From Bromus sterilis (lineage: Eukaryota; Streptophyta; Magnoliopsida; Poales; Poaceae): a stretch of 64,000 nt of DNA. This document shows positions 1 to 11,872 of this stretch, piece by piece. The translations under genes and the position numbers were made by a program. The stretch lies in NCBI GenBank assembly GCA_950022295.1, contig OX465600.1, positions 28,185,282 through 28,249,281 of the forward strand. The letters run 5' to 3'. The first letter of the stretch is position 1. The number at the start of each line of letters is the position of its first letter. The notes under the pieces are model-generated. The model saw only the letters and a program-made list of their open reading frames with translations, was not told the DNA's origin and ran no database searches.

Positions 1-2757
1 GCCTTCTATATTACCTAGTCGCCCGTTACGATATTCCTTTACGAGAATAGACTACTTTCGCTTCTAAAGTGCCTTTTTTTTTCAACAACTCAATAGAACT
101 TTTTTATTTTTGCATATTATGTTATTTGCACTTTGGATTTTCCTCTCTCGCTCCTGGACTCTTGTTTAGCTTGTTAGAGGGAATGATCTGCCCGGGGATC
201 TGTTTTTTTTTCTTCCTACGATGAAAGTGCCTTAAACCGAATGAATATCTCAAGAACTCGAGTAAGCTGTGGACGCACATTGAGGACGAAGGGAACGCGC
301 TTCTGTCCTTCTGTCATTGGACTGATCATTTCTTTTTGCTTTCTAGGCCATAGATTAGTGAACTTTCTCTTCTAATGAAATAGATCTTGAAAGTTTTCGT
401 ATGAGTCTACTAGTCATAGGTTTCTATTTTGTTAGTTCTAACGGAGATAGGTATGGAAGCCGCTATGAGTATATATCCAGGTATGCTTCTAACTTCACCT
501 CACGCCATAAACGGAATCCCTATCATGAGCGCAACTGTATTTACAAATTCAGTAGCCTGAGCGAGCTTTCTCCTCAATATGGATGTGGTGATTGTTCATA
601 AACTCCTTGAAAATAAGACAGACTTATTATCAGTGCTCCAAGCTCCATGTGTTCTAGGGCTAAGACTACGTTGGTGTAGGCTCCCCTTATCCTTCCTCTG
701 CCATTCGCTGATCGATTTCTAAATGAGTGGAATTTCGATTCTCTAACTGCTCAAATAGCAATGGTTTCCTGTTCCGCATTGACCCTAGGATTGGCGGCTT
801 GGCTTAAAGAATATGGGATTCTCTTTCCGGTGGAAAATTTCATCTGAAAATGAGACTGAGACCTACTTTTCGAATTGTAAGAGGCTATGAGATCCACTTT
901 ATTTTGGAAAGGAGAAGGGAGAAGCTACATTTCAACTGTAAGAGGCTTATGTGTTTGAACTGTTTATAGGTTGAGAAGCGCGGGCTTCGATCTTCCGTTC
1001 TGCTGGAAATAGGTCAGTGCTTCCCTAGTTTCTAACCTGAGTGGATAGACAGGAAAGGACATGAACGTATCTATTCTCTCTTTGAGTTCCAGCTCCCCTC
1101 CAGAATGTAGAGATGATCGGTGCTTTACTTTAAGAGGCCTTCCCGAGCCTAATGATGAGGAGGCTCCCTCCAATAGGACTTGACTTCCCGACCCATATAG
1201 AGGACTAGACCCGGAGTGCTAACCCAACGAGAAGAATCCCATGATAGGCCAAGACAACTGCGAGCTGATACCTGGCACTGTTTCTAACCCTTCGTCGACG
1301 TAACAGGTAGGAGCATTCCAGCTGAATCAATAGGAACACCAGTAACCCTAAGAATCAGTATTCGAAATGAAGAAACTATTCTTGAATCAGAGTAAGACTA
1401 TCTTTCCCAAAGATAGTCTTGCTCATCACTTTCTAGTATTGTTTCAAGGGTAGATCCAAGCCCAAGCTATGATATCCAGTCCACATCCAATATCCAGGCC
1501 AGAAAACTGCTTGCTTCCAACAATACCCGAGCTTCCTTCTCCCAAGCCCGTATCCAGTACCGATCTCCGCTGAACATACGAGTGCATTATCCCAAACCGA
1601 GGAGTGATTTATCCCTCGATCTTAGGTTTATTTCAATATGGATCTTAGGCTTAGGGAAGTTTGTAATCTCTCTGTGCTTGATCGGTTTAACCTGTGATAT
1701 TTCATAGCATTACTGTAGTTCCGAGAAAGACTCTATTCGGGGAATAGAGGATTTCTCATCCCTATCATCTTACTCAGAATTGTTTTTTTTCTCTTTTTTC
1801 CTTTAGTAAAATCCCATTTCTATACAATCTAGATGAGCCTTCCCTTATCTTAAACATGAAGAGATAGAAGATTAATCCTATCTTTGGTAAATCTAGGATT
1901 ACTCTTAGACTACTTACTTATTTTAGATTATGCTTCCCCTATTCTTCTTGGAAATAAGAAGATGTATTTTCAATTGATATGTTTCCAGGCTCAAGGTCTA
2001 CTGTTTCATAGGTTACCATTCCAGGATTGATCTCTATTTCATACCAAGTCCAGAAGCCTCACCAAGTGGAATAGCTTTGCTTGGCTATCGACTTTGAATT
2101 CAAGTAGGAAGCATTGTTGTTTCTTACCTTGGCATGGGTATCTAGTGGAGTGGATATTCGAATACTGAATCATAGCTAACTTTTCCTGGTGGAGTGAGTT
2201 CATAGCGGGAATCCGAAGAGAAACAAATATAGTACTAGTCTTCGTCAGCTGTAAAAGGTTTCATCTCATCTAAGCAGCAGCCAAGCGATGATTCTGGAAT
2301 CGTGCCATGCTTGACAGTTGGACTTCTCGCCATACATAGAAATGAACTGCTGATGAGCTAGCTATCCCCAATATGATCTGGTACTAGACTTCACACATGT
2401 TGCCATCGTATAATCGGAGAATCAACGCTGTTGTCTACCTTCGGAAAGCAAAATAGATGATTTTCGATACTAGGATAACTACTCCCGAGGCCAGTTTTAA
2501 CTAAAGAATTTACAGGTGGCCCGGTCGATAAACTATTCCCGAGAGAGGAGAAGCAGAAACATCAATCTGTATTTTCGTATCATATTCCAGCAGCTCTAAT
2601 GCCTTAGGCAAGTCATTTCCCTACTTTACTTTTATCCCACTCTTCCTCGTCAAAAGAAGAGGGATAAAAGGATCTTCTTCTCGTCTAAGTAAGTAAGGAC
2701 TGAACAAATAAGAGTATTTTTTCATAAGTGGATAAAAGTATGGTCTATAGGTTGAAG
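1..2757. other. Anonymous non-coding DNA, organelle-like texture
   Basis: No convincing gene is visible. The longest ORFs are under 70 codons and match nothing I recognise. The sequence has moderate GC, many short CTTTC/GAAGA purine-pyrimidine runs and no transposon termini. This texture resembles intergenic DNA of grass mitochondrial genomes, so a nuclear insertion of mitochondrial DNA (NUMT) is possible. That is an inference from style only; no known mitochondrial gene was identified. Confidence 0.3.
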
Positions 2758-2876
2758 CTATAGAAACAAAAGGCTACTTGCTAGCTTTGCGGTGGGACGC
2801 GTGGGCCAAGCTCTATAGGAAAAAAAATAGCATAGGCATCGCAGCTCTTTGCATGTGCAATCCAAGACAAGACGAG

Positions 2877-3245
2877 GGGGCTCAGGGCACCCACAGTGTA
2901 GCATTTTGCTGCCTCTATGGTCGCCTCTTAGCCGATAGAGGCCGTAGCCATACACTGCACCCTGCCGCCTCTAAGCCAAAATCGTTGGCATCGCCTCTTA
3001 GCTTAGAGGCCGTCTCCAACCTTCTTTGACTAAAATATTCTTCTGGCCCTACATGTCATGCGGTGTTGGTATAGGAAAGTTGGACCTATGCATGGAGAAA
3101 GCAATATTTTATGTTGTGATGGGAGCATAAACAAAGATTGTACAAAACTCTATACATTGTGCGGTTCTTGGCTAAGCTTAGAGGCAAGCATGTGGGGCCT
3201 ATGTTAGAGGCAATGCTGCCTCTACACATTGCTGATGCTCTCAGA
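2877..3245. repeat. Repeat-like segment rich in TAGAGGC/GCCTCTA motifs
   Basis: The heptamer TAGAGGC and its complement GCCTCTA recur many times in both orientations between about 2910 and 3225. The ends (CTCAGGGCACCCACAGTGTAG on the left; complement of the right end GAGCATCAGCAATGTGTAG) are weakly inverted. This could be a small non-autonomous DNA transposon, but no target-site duplication was found. The stretch 3246-3505 beyond it is the 3' flank of the broken F-box gene and shows nothing else. Confidence 0.3.
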
Positions 3246-3505
3246 TCTTCTCCTTCACTTGATTCGTAGCAGACTAAGAAGTTTCATTTCCAATTTCATA
3301 TGCGTTTGGTCAAATCATATAAAGTAAATTCAACACCAAAGTAATTGGTCCTAAGCACTCGTTTTAAGCACTCTTCATTGTAGATACTAAGATTTTATAA
3401 GAAGCAAAACTAGTCTCTCTCCCTAAGCACTCGTGTTAAGCTTCTCACGTTGTATATGGCCTAATGAAACACCTGACTATCCTATAGTAGTTATTTTGAA
3501 GCTAA

Positions 3506-4264
3506 CTAACAGGCACTAGCTGCAATGCTCTGGAACTGAAAGACCAGTGCCTTGTTACTTCGGCACCTGCGATGGCGCTCATACTCGATTGTGTTCCTGA
3601 GACCATCTGAAGTTCCTCCTGCAGCCAGCAACTCCAGCGTCTTGTGACCCCGAGGTTCCGTGGTACGCAGCAAGCACCCCGTGTACGATCCCACGGCGTA
3701 GCACTTCGCCGTCACCGCCCCCTGCGTGTACGTCCCCGTCGTCGCGTCGTACATCCCCGGCGCGCCGTCGCCGGACCCGTCGCCCATCGACGACCAGACC
3801 ACCACCCTCCCGTCTTCCAGCACCCGCAATGGGGATCTTGTACAGCGCGAACCACCTGCGAGTCTGCAGCTCCACGTCGACGTTCATCCAGAACCACAGC
3901 TTCACGACGCCGGCGTCTCTGTCGCGGTGAGCCACGACCAGGAAGCCGTTGACCTCCGCCAGGCTCGTGTCGTCGTGGACCACGGGGGGGCCGTACATGG
4001 GTTCCTCCACCCATTCTTCGGCCTCGAGATCGAACCCCATGATCTGAAGCTCCCGTGGCTCGTTGCCGTGTGGCTGTGGGTGCTGGTAGTAGGCCTCGGC
4101 GTCGGCGGAGAAGTAGGCGACGCCGCTGACGACGGCCACGTCGCTGTGCCGCCTCCGCACCGTGAACGGAGGGCTTTCTTTTTTCCTCCACTTGCCGCCG
4201 CCGTGGCATCCCAGGGCCAGCACCATGGTGCTCTGCTCGTACCAGTTCCAATCATTGCCATCCC
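3506..4264 (-). pseudogene. 3' half of a broken F-box gene (F-box-associated C-terminal domain)
   Basis: The minus-strand frame 4264-3830 and a second frame ending at 3506 together match the C-terminal ~250 residues of the intact F-box protein at 24021-25769. Shared landmarks include RRHxDVAVVxGxAYF, DxSLAEVNGFLV, LYKIP, VLxDGRVxVWSS and a GAVTANC/GAVTAKC block. Just after LYKIP about 14 residues are missing and the frame shifts near 3829-3832, so the two halves are out of register. Homology to the paralogue stops abruptly at 4264, where a 314-bp repeat begins. The 3' flank (TTTTGAAGCTAA near 3494) also matches the flank of the paralogue. The promoter-proximal piece of the same gene lies at 12786-13105 on the same strand. 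The F-box motif is in neither piece, so no functional product is expected. Confidence 0.88.
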
Positions 4265-4578
4265 TGGGTCAATAGCTCCTATGCGACATCTTTCCATCAA
4301 ATTGGAAGGAATGCGACGTCGTTCACGGAAATAGCTCAGATGCGATACTTGTTGGTGTGGTAATAGCCCAGGGCCGACATGGCACTTAAACCCAACTGAG
4401 CATTGGGGCCCACTCATCGTTACCTGCTAAGCCATGACCCGTCGTCGCCTGTTAAGAGAGGACCCACCACTTATCCACCTCAGCGCGTGGGACCCACCTC
4501 GTTTCCACCTCGGCGCGCGGGACCCACCTCAGCACTACCTGCCCTGCCCCACCCGCCCGACAGAACAGCCAAAAACGA
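4265..4578 (+). repeat. 314-bp repeat, copy 1
   Basis: Begins GGGTCAATAGCTCCTATGCG and ends CAGCCAAAAACGAC. It is followed directly by a nearly identical second copy. Internal short repeats AATAGCTCxxATGCGAC resemble the subterminal repeats of Mutator-like element ends. The copy starts exactly where F-box homology ends. Confidence 0.8.
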
Positions 4579-4892
4579 CGGGTCAATAGCTCCTATGCGA
4601 CATCTTTCCATCGAATTGGAAGGAATGCGACGTCGTTCACGGAAATAGCTCAGATGCGATACTTGTTGGTGTGGTAATAGCCCAGGGCCGACATGGCACT
4701 TAAACCCAACTGAGCATTGGGGCCCACTCATCGTTACCTGCTAAGCCATGACCCGTCGTCGCCTGTTAAGAGAGGACCCACCACTTATCCACCTCAGCGC
4801 GTGGGACCCACCTCGTTTCCACCTCAGCGCGCGGAACCCACCTCAGCACTACCTGCCCTGCCCCACCCGCCCGACAGAACAGCCAAAAACGA
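4579..4892 (+). repeat. 314-bp repeat, copy 2 (tandem with copy 1)
   Basis: Head-to-tail duplicate of 4265-4578 with only a few differences. It leads into the GC-rich 5' region (GGCGGCGGC runs at 4918-4962) of the transposase gene and may serve as that gene's promoter or as the left end of the MULE. Confidence 0.8.
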
Positions 4893-5377
4893 CTGCCCGC
4901 GCTCCAATCTTATGCTCCGGCGGCGGCGGCGGAGGAGCCCTCTTTCTCGGCGGCGGCGGCCATGGTGGTGAGTGCTCTAGTCCCAGCCCATTCCCTCCCC
5001 CTGTTTTGCCCGTAGATCTGAGCTCTACCCCTCTGTTTTGCCCTGTTTTACTTGTTGAAATCGATAGAGGGTGAGAGGCGGCGGCGCGGCGAGAGGAGCC
5101 CGTGGTCAGGTCGAGAAGGAGCCGCCGGATTTAGCTTCGAACAGGTAAATGCGCCTCCCTCCCGCCCATTTGCTTGCTCTGTTCTCGCCCGTCTCACACT
5201 GCCCGCATGTAACAGAGGGGATGGGGATGCGGCTGCTCAAACCTTCGAATTTGCAATCAATTTCTTTCCGTCGACGGCAAAATTGGTTGATGGTAGCATC
5301 AAGAACATCGAGAGAGAGACACAATTGTGAAATGGGAGCTTGATTGTGCAGAGATTGATCCCGATGAGCTTCAGTCG

Positions 5378-8330
5378 ATGGAAGAGAAGGCAGTGAGGAA
5401 TTTGGTGGATAAAATTGGGGAAACTGTGCTTTGGGGTCCAGAGCAAGAGGTTTCACTATTGCGGTATGATGATTCGAAAGGAAACTATGTCAGAATTGAA
5501 GATGGTGAAGATATTGTTGATGAAATCGATAGGCAAGAGGGTTGGGCAAGGCTCAGGGTTGAATTTTGTGCTGAGCTGGTTGATCTGAGTATTGACTCGA
5601 AGGTGGGTTATGTGCCGTCAAAGTTGTCTATGCAGAATGCAGATCATGATTGGGCTTCACAGAGGCATATCGTTCCCATTGTTACTGATCTGACAGTAAT
5701 ACCTGATGGGGCTAATGAAGATGCAGAAGAGAGAACTGTTGCTGTTGTTGATTGGAATACAGTTGAGTTGGAGGAGCCTACTGATTTGGTGATTGCACCA
5801 ATTCCTGACACTGAGATGGCCAAACTATTTGGCATTCCAGTCGATGACATAGATGAGGAGGAGAGGGATGAAGATAGTACAAGTGATAATGATGACAGAG
5901 AATTGAGTGAAGTAGATGAACAGTTGATGGAAGATGCTGCAGATGATGTAGATGATGCACATGGTGAAGAGATGGTGCATGTGTATGACAAGGAAAACCC
6001 TGTCATTCAAGTAGGGAAGTTGTGGCCAAACATGGATGAGTTCAGGTTGTCGTTCAAGACTTATGCAGTCAGACATCAGTTTGATGCCCAGACATTATGG
6101 ACAGATAAAAAGAAGTTTTATGCTAAGTGCAGAGGTTTTGATGGTAGTGGTAAGAGGGCTTGCAAGTGGTACATCTCTGCTAGACTGCAGCCTGATGGAA
6201 GAACTGTCAGGGTAAACCAAATCCCTCATAAACATACTTGTATGACAAGTTCACAGAAAAAATCAAGCATGACATCACAGATTTGGGTTGCAGAAAAGAT
6301 AACTCCAATTTTGGCCAAAACACCCAACACTACAGCCAAAAGACTCCTAGTAGACTTGGAAAAGTTGTACCCCATTAAACTGCAGTATACCACAGTGTGG
6401 AAGGCTAAACAAAGGGCAATGAAGCATTTGTATGGTGATTGGGCAAACACATTTAGGATGCTTTTCAATTTCAAAGCAGAGGTGGAGAAAAGGTCACCTG
6501 GCAATGTTGTCGAGATAGATACTGAGGTATCAGAGGATGGCAAGGTTTATTTCTCCAAATTCTTCATGGCTTTAAAGCCTTGCATCGATGGCTTCAAAGC
6601 AGGATGTCGTCCATATTTGAGCATAGACTCATCATTTTTGACAGGCAAATGGAATGGTCAGTTGGCAGCATGTAATGCTTTAGATGGACATAATTGGATG
6701 TTTCCAGTTGCTGTTAGCTTGTTTCAGTCAAAGACAGATGCTTCATGGACATGGTTCATGATGCAGTTGAAAAGATGCTTAGGGCCAGTGTCACCTTTGG
6801 CAATTCACACAGATGCATGCAAAGGTCTGGAAAATGCAGTTAAAAATGTGTTCCCACATGCTGAGCAAAGGGAGTGCTTCGGCCATTTGTGGATGAATTT
6901 GATCAAAAAATTCAGAGGAGATGAATTTGGGAGAATGTGGCCAGCAGCAAGATCTTACACCAAGCAGACACATTCATATCATCTTAGTAAGGTAATGGCA
7001 ACATGTGAGGAGTTTGGCCCATGGTTGAACACCTACCATTCTTTGTTATGGTACAGGTCAGGATTCAACACTGCCATCAAGTGTGATCATATCAACAACA
7101 ATTTGGCAGAAAGTTTCAACAACAGGGTGAAGATGCTAAAAGATTTGCCTGTGCATGACATGGTTGATCAAATCAGGATCATGCTCATGCGGCTATGGGA
7201 ATTGAAAAAAAGGATTGGTGATTGTCTGCAAGGTGATAAACTTCCAGCAGTGGTGCAACAGGTGGTCAACAGAAGCAGAGGTCTTACACATTTTTCTGTC
7301 GAAAAATCATCACTGTGGGGTGCTGAAGTTAGAGATAACAAGACTGGAAGGAGGCATGTTGTTAACATTGAATTGCATGATTGCAGTTGCCTCGAGTGGC
7401 AGGCCACTGGTAAACCATGTGATCATGCCATTCTATTCTTAGCCGGTCAACCGAGGATAAATATGCATCCATATCTGCATGAGTATTATTCGGTAGCAAA
7501 ATTCAAAGCTGCATATGCAACTCCAATTCCACCTCTTACAGATCAGAGGCAGTGGCCAGAAGTGCCGCTTGAATTTTCCATCTGTCCTCCTCCTCTGACA
7601 AAAAGAAAGGCAGGCAAACCTAAACAGAGTAGATTCAAAGCATGGTTTGAAAAAGGTGGGAGTAGTAAGAAGGGCAAGAAGGACAAGAAAGATGCAAAGC
7701 CAAAAAGGGCTCAAAAGGGTAACAAAAACAGATGCAAACGGTGCCAAATACTTGGGCACAGAGAGGGATCTAGAATATGCATTTTCTCTCCCCCTCCTAA
7801 TCCCAGAAAGTATGTGCTTTTTTGTGTGTTTGTTCATATTCTGGTTTTGTTTCAATTATGAATATGTGGCATTCTTTGTTGTTTTCAGGAGGAAGCTTCC
7901 AAGTCAGCCTATTGTTGTTGAACAGACTTGGCCAACAAAAAGACCAAGAGTCAGTGGCAGTAGAAGGAAAACAAGTCAGTGGCTGGAACAGTTTGGTGCT
8001 GGAACTGAAGAAGCTGCAACTGTCGAAGTGCACACTGGAACTGTCGAAACTGAAACTGTCGAAGTGCACACTGGAACTGTCGAAACTGTCGAAGTGCACA
8101 CTGTCGAAACTGTCGAAGTGCACACTGTCGAAACTGTCGAAGTGCACACTATCGAAACTGCCACTGTTGAGGTGCAAACTGTTGAAACTGAAACTGTCGA
8201 GTTTCATGAGGTGATAGCATCGAGTCCAGTGAAGAAAACCAAGATGGCCAGTGAGCTTGTGTGTGTAGAACAGCCAAAAACAAGAAATGCTAAGGCGAAG
8301 AAGGGTACACGGCGTGGTCGGAAGAGATAG
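5378..8330 (+). CDS. Mutator-like (MuDR/MULE) transposase, two exons
   Basis: Cut-and-paste transposase. Exon 1 runs to 7809 and exon 2 from 7889 to 8330; the 80-bp intron has a GTATGT donor and a TTTTCAG acceptor. The model is 957 aa from the first in-frame ATG (5378). The frame is open back to about 5297, so a spliced upstream start is possible. From N to C terminus there is a PB1-like segment, an acidic linker, a MuDR N-terminal cysteine region (CRGFDGSGKRACKW, HKHTC), the MULE DDE domain, a SWIM zinc finger (CSCLEW...CDH) and a CCHC-like knuckle (CKRCxxxGHREGSRIC). Visible candidate catalytic residues are D in SIDSSF, D in HTDACKG and E in NLAESFN. The tail after the intron is a run of TVETVEVH repeats and then a basic end. 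No stop codon or frameshift is seen, so it may be functional. Family membership is certain; activity is inferred. Confidence 0.87.
8015..8200 (+). repeat. In-frame minisatellite in the transposase tail
   Basis: A unit close to ACTGTCGAAGTGCACACT is repeated with variants in exon 2. It encodes alternating T-V-E and V-E-V-H residues. The copy nearest the end is more diverged (ACTGTTGAGGTGCAAACT). Confidence 0.8.
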
Positions 8331-9780
8331 AACTGTTGCTCATTTGAAATTTATGGCATGTAATAAACTTTGTTGGGCACTATGTACCCACATGTTTCCA
8401 TCATAACTTATTTGGTTATTGTTTTCAAACTGAATTTCAAATTTCGGTTTAAATTCAAATTTCAGTTTAAATTCAAATTTTGGAGCCAAGTTGAACTCTT
8501 GACTCGGGTCTGATGTTTCAATGCTACATCAACTCAAATAGGATCATTCTGAGCTCTTTTGCTAAGTTAGACTCATACTCATGAAAAATGTGTTTCAAAC
8601 CACCTCATAAGGTAGGGTAAACGCCCCCTTTTCTAAGAAGGTTGTTTTTTGCATCTCCTCCAAATCATCCAAATAAAATTCCTACACCTCTATCCTACCT
8701 ATATAGTGTAAATATGAAGTCTCATTATTTTTTGAATTCATCTTATATTATATTCTTTTTTACCCGAAATCATTATTTAATAGAAAAACATATATATAAC
8801 AAGTTTTTGAATCTTATTTACATTGTTTTGGTTGCTATACAACATAATAAGACTATGTGCTCAAGTTTCTTTGAAATCCATGATAAAACATACATATATT
8901 TGCTTATGATCTAGAACACACAACCTTTGTTCTTTGAAGTCCATGGTGCATTGTACAAGAATCCCATATTCTTGAAGGCATTTTCATGTAATTGTATATA
9001 AACCATGTTTATATTTTTTTTGGTTGTTATACAACATAATACGACTATGGGCGCAATTTTTATATTTTTTTGATTTTTTTTGAATTACTTATGATCTTGA
9101 ACACACAACCTTGTTCTTCGAAATCCATACTACTCTATACAAGTTTCCCATATTGTACAAGGCATTTTCATGCAATTGTTTATAAAACCTTGTTTATATT
9201 TTTTTTGGTTGCTATGTAACATAATACGACTATGGGCACAAAAAGTTATTTTTTTTGATTTTTTTTGATTTTTTTGTGCTCATTTGAAAAAAAGTCAACA
9301 TTTTCACAAAAACGTTGACAGACTCAAAATCAAAGTTTATATTTTTTTCTGCATAGTATGTCATGTAAAATGATAATGTGCGCTGATATAATGTTTTTTT
9401 GATTTTTTTTGAATTAGTTATGTTCAACCCTAGCTCATTTCGTCGATATCGTGAACGTGTAAATTTTGGTTTTAAAATGGGGCTATACCAAGTTTGTATT
9501 TTTTTATAGCAACTTATTAGCATAAGGAGAACATGTGCGTTGGATGTACACTGTTTTGATTTTTTTTGAATTAGTTATGCTCAACCCTAGCTCATTCCAT
9601 CAATACCGTGAATTGTGTGAACATTTTTCATTGAAACGTGGATATAACAAGTTTGAATTTTTTTATAGCAACATAGTTGCATAAGTAGACAGTGTGCGAA
9701 AACCGTTTTTTATTTATTTATTTTTTAATTTAGTTATGCTCAACCCTAGCTCACTGTCAAAACCCCTCTAAACCCCGGAA
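8331..9780. repeat. AT-rich 3' flank of the MULE with two tandem-repeat families
   Basis: No gene is visible. Family A (about 185-192 bp) repeats GGTTGYTATACAACATAATA at 8830, 9022 and 9207. Family B (about 158 bp) repeats TTAGTTATGCTCAACCCTAG at about 9417, 9575 and 9733, each followed in the first two copies by TTTTTTTATAGCAAC. Poly-T runs are frequent. Such diverged tandem blocks are common in subterminal regions of large DNA transposons; assignment to this MULE is by position only. The rest (8331-8800) holds short repeats of AAATTCAAATTTC. Confidence 0.65.
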
Positions 9781-10125
9781 ACCCCGTCTAAAACCCAGCA
9801 CCAGTCTGCGCCGTTGATTGCTGAGCATGTGCGGTTGGGATCAGCCGCTAGGGTTAGCTCCGTGCCGATCCGCGTGTGCGCTCGCTCTGCGCTCTGATTG
9901 GCTCGCAGTCCGTGGAGTCATGTGATTGGCTGGACTGGTGGGGTTTGGATCGCGCTCTGATTTACGATCCAACGACACACAGTCACGCGGTGCATGGAAC
10001 ATGTCTACGCGCGTCTGACCTCGTCTGTTTTTGCCAGCGTTCACGGACGCGTTTGCATGCATGCACAGAGGCAGCTCTGATCGACTCGACGTAGCCCTGC
10101 TCACGCTCCCGATGCAGCGATGCGT

Positions 10126-10146
10126 CGCATCTGAGCTATTGGCAGC
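10126..10146 (-). repeat. Possible inverted MULE terminus remnant
   Basis: GTCGCATCTGAGCTATT is the exact complement of an internal motif of the 314-bp repeat (AATAGCTCAGATGCGAC, for example at 4645). It is the only inverted copy I see and may mark the right end of the transposase-bearing MULE. No target-site duplication supports this. Confidence 0.3.
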
Positions 10147-10355
10147 AGCGCCGCAGTAAAGAGGAGGCCACGCGTGCGACGCGTTCTTCGACACGGAGGG
10201 CAAACGACGGCATCATTTACTCGTACGCTGGAGCCTAAACCACTACTTATACGGTCTCTCCACTCGTCGCACAACCCACCCCAGATCCTCTCCCACCAGA
10301 TCCGACCCACCTCTTCTCCCTCGTCTTCATCTTCTCCCTCGTCGGCCGCCGCAAG

Positions 10356-10775
10356 ATGCAGTACAATGGAGCCACCTTCGCCCGCCCAGCTGTCATGCCG
10401 GAGAGGCGCTACCCGCCGGGCGTGCTCGTGGAGAACACCCTCCGCGTCTGGGCGATGTCGAGGTGGAGGGGGCCGGTCGAGCTCACCCGCGCCTTCCTCA
10501 ACGCCGGCTATGCCCACCTCGGCCTCCCACCGGGCACGCAGCCCATGTACCGCATCAACGAGAACCGCGACAGGCACGGCGTCGTCCTCATGCTGCTCAC
10601 GGTGACTTTCACCAACCCCTTCGACGCCTACGACCTCCTCGGGCAAGTCTTCTGGTGCGGCTGCGAGTTCATCGCCTTCACCGTCTACAACATCTTCACC
10701 GACCACGAGTCCATCTTCCCAAGTGAAAACCGCATGCACTCCCTGCCCTACAACTTCACCGACGACGAAGAGTGA
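10356..10775 (+). CDS. Hypothetical 139-aa protein, intronless
   Basis: I do not recognise this protein. It is a single ORF from ATG 10356 (context AAGATGC) to TGA, with strong grass-like GC-rich codon use, unlike the AT-rich DNA on either side. The product begins MQYNGATFARP and has a proline/arginine-rich N-terminus. A central part follows with YRINENRDRHG and a hydrophobic stretch with the cysteine pair WCGCEF, and the end is acidic (FTDDEE). It shows no signal peptide or clear membrane anchor. A TATA-like ACTTATACG lies about 110 bp upstream of the ATG. The gene sits inside the Mutator-associated block, so it may be captured host sequence or an accessory gene of the element. Confidence 0.6.
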   Translation: MQYNGATFARPAVMPERRYPPGVLVENTLRVWAMSRWRGPVELTRAFLNAGYAHLGLPPGTQPMYRINENRDRHGVVLMLLTVTFTNPFDAYDLLGQVFWCGCEFIAFTVYNIFTDHESIFPSENRMHSLPYNFTDDEE

Positions 10776-11872
10776 AGGAGAAGACGCTGGTGAAGCCCGA
10801 CGAGCAGTGAAGCGAGCCCGGAGAGAAGGTGGTGCAGGCTCTCCGTTTTCGTTTTTATTTGCTTTTATTTGTCGGTCCTTTTTATCTATCTATGGTATGT
10901 TTGAAGAACTTGGGCTAGCAACTACTATAAGTTTGCTGCCCGTTATTGTAAGAGGACCCCACTTATAGGGGTACTGTTTATGTGTGGAACTACCGTGCTA
11001 ATATTATGTATTGTTCGTGCTAAGCCTTGTTATTCATATGTGCCGTTCTATGTGATTTTTCTTCTTGCATTTTTTGATGTGTGATCCAAAGTGGCGAAAA
11101 AATGTTCTTTGCTTTCTATGTTTTTTGATATGTGATGCAAGGGCGCCCATGATGCAACCTATTTTCATGTAACTACCGTGCTAAACGGAACATTATTTTA
11201 CTTATGACCATATGCAAACTACTTTCAAGGATGCAAAATAATATTCCGTTTCTTCTTTTCTGTGACCACCTTCACCCATGCGTGCTGGACAACCCATGAG
11301 CATATGCAAAGTACTCTCACGGATGCAAAACGAGTGGTTGATGGTCTAGATGATTTAGTAAAGAGTGCGTTGAGTGAGAGTGTTTTGCTAGGCTATGCTC
11401 ATCCCATGCGTGCTGGACAAGCATTGTGTGTTGTGGAAGAATGTAAAGACTTTGTTCATGTCATCAAATTATGAGATGTCCAAGTTCGAAAAAAAATAGA
11501 TCTCCTATGATCACATTTTTTTAGAGGTTTTAGTCGAAACATTTCTCGTTCAAAATCAACATCGGTTCACCTAAGCTATGAAAAGTACAGATCTTTAGTT
11601 AAGTTGGGCTTTACTTCCATTTTGGGCCTCGTTCTCTCAACGTCATCGTCACGGCCCAGTTGGGCTTTAGTTTCTCTTTGGGCCTGGTTCTCTCAACGAT
11701 TTTTTTTACTTCAAACTGAACAATCTGTTAACTGAAGAATCGGGTGTTAACTGAAACTGAAACCAAATTGCAGCTTTATTCAGACAGATTCAGACAGATG
11801 AACGCATGGCGCACAGATCGCGTCCTCTGCCCTGACCCCTTGCTAACCGAGTACACATTCTACACATTCTAA
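10776..11872. other. Spacer between the 139-aa gene and the GRF gene
   Basis: The first few hundred bases are probably the 3' UTR of the 139-aa gene. Near 11270-11410 the phrases CCCATGAGCATATGCAAAGT and CATGCGTGCTGGACAA recur in diverged form. A 41-bp block (AGTTGGGCTTTA...CTCTCAACG) is duplicated at 11602-11642 and 11658-11698. No supported gene is present. Confidence 0.5.

Noticed and set aside
401..601. 66-codon ORF in the organelle-like segment
   Set aside because: Short, no motif, no codon bias; consistent with chance.
3644..4334. Overlapping plus-strand ORFs of 100-200 codons
   Set aside because: They are antisense shadows of the GC-rich F-box remnant; low-complexity R/P/V composition and no domain.
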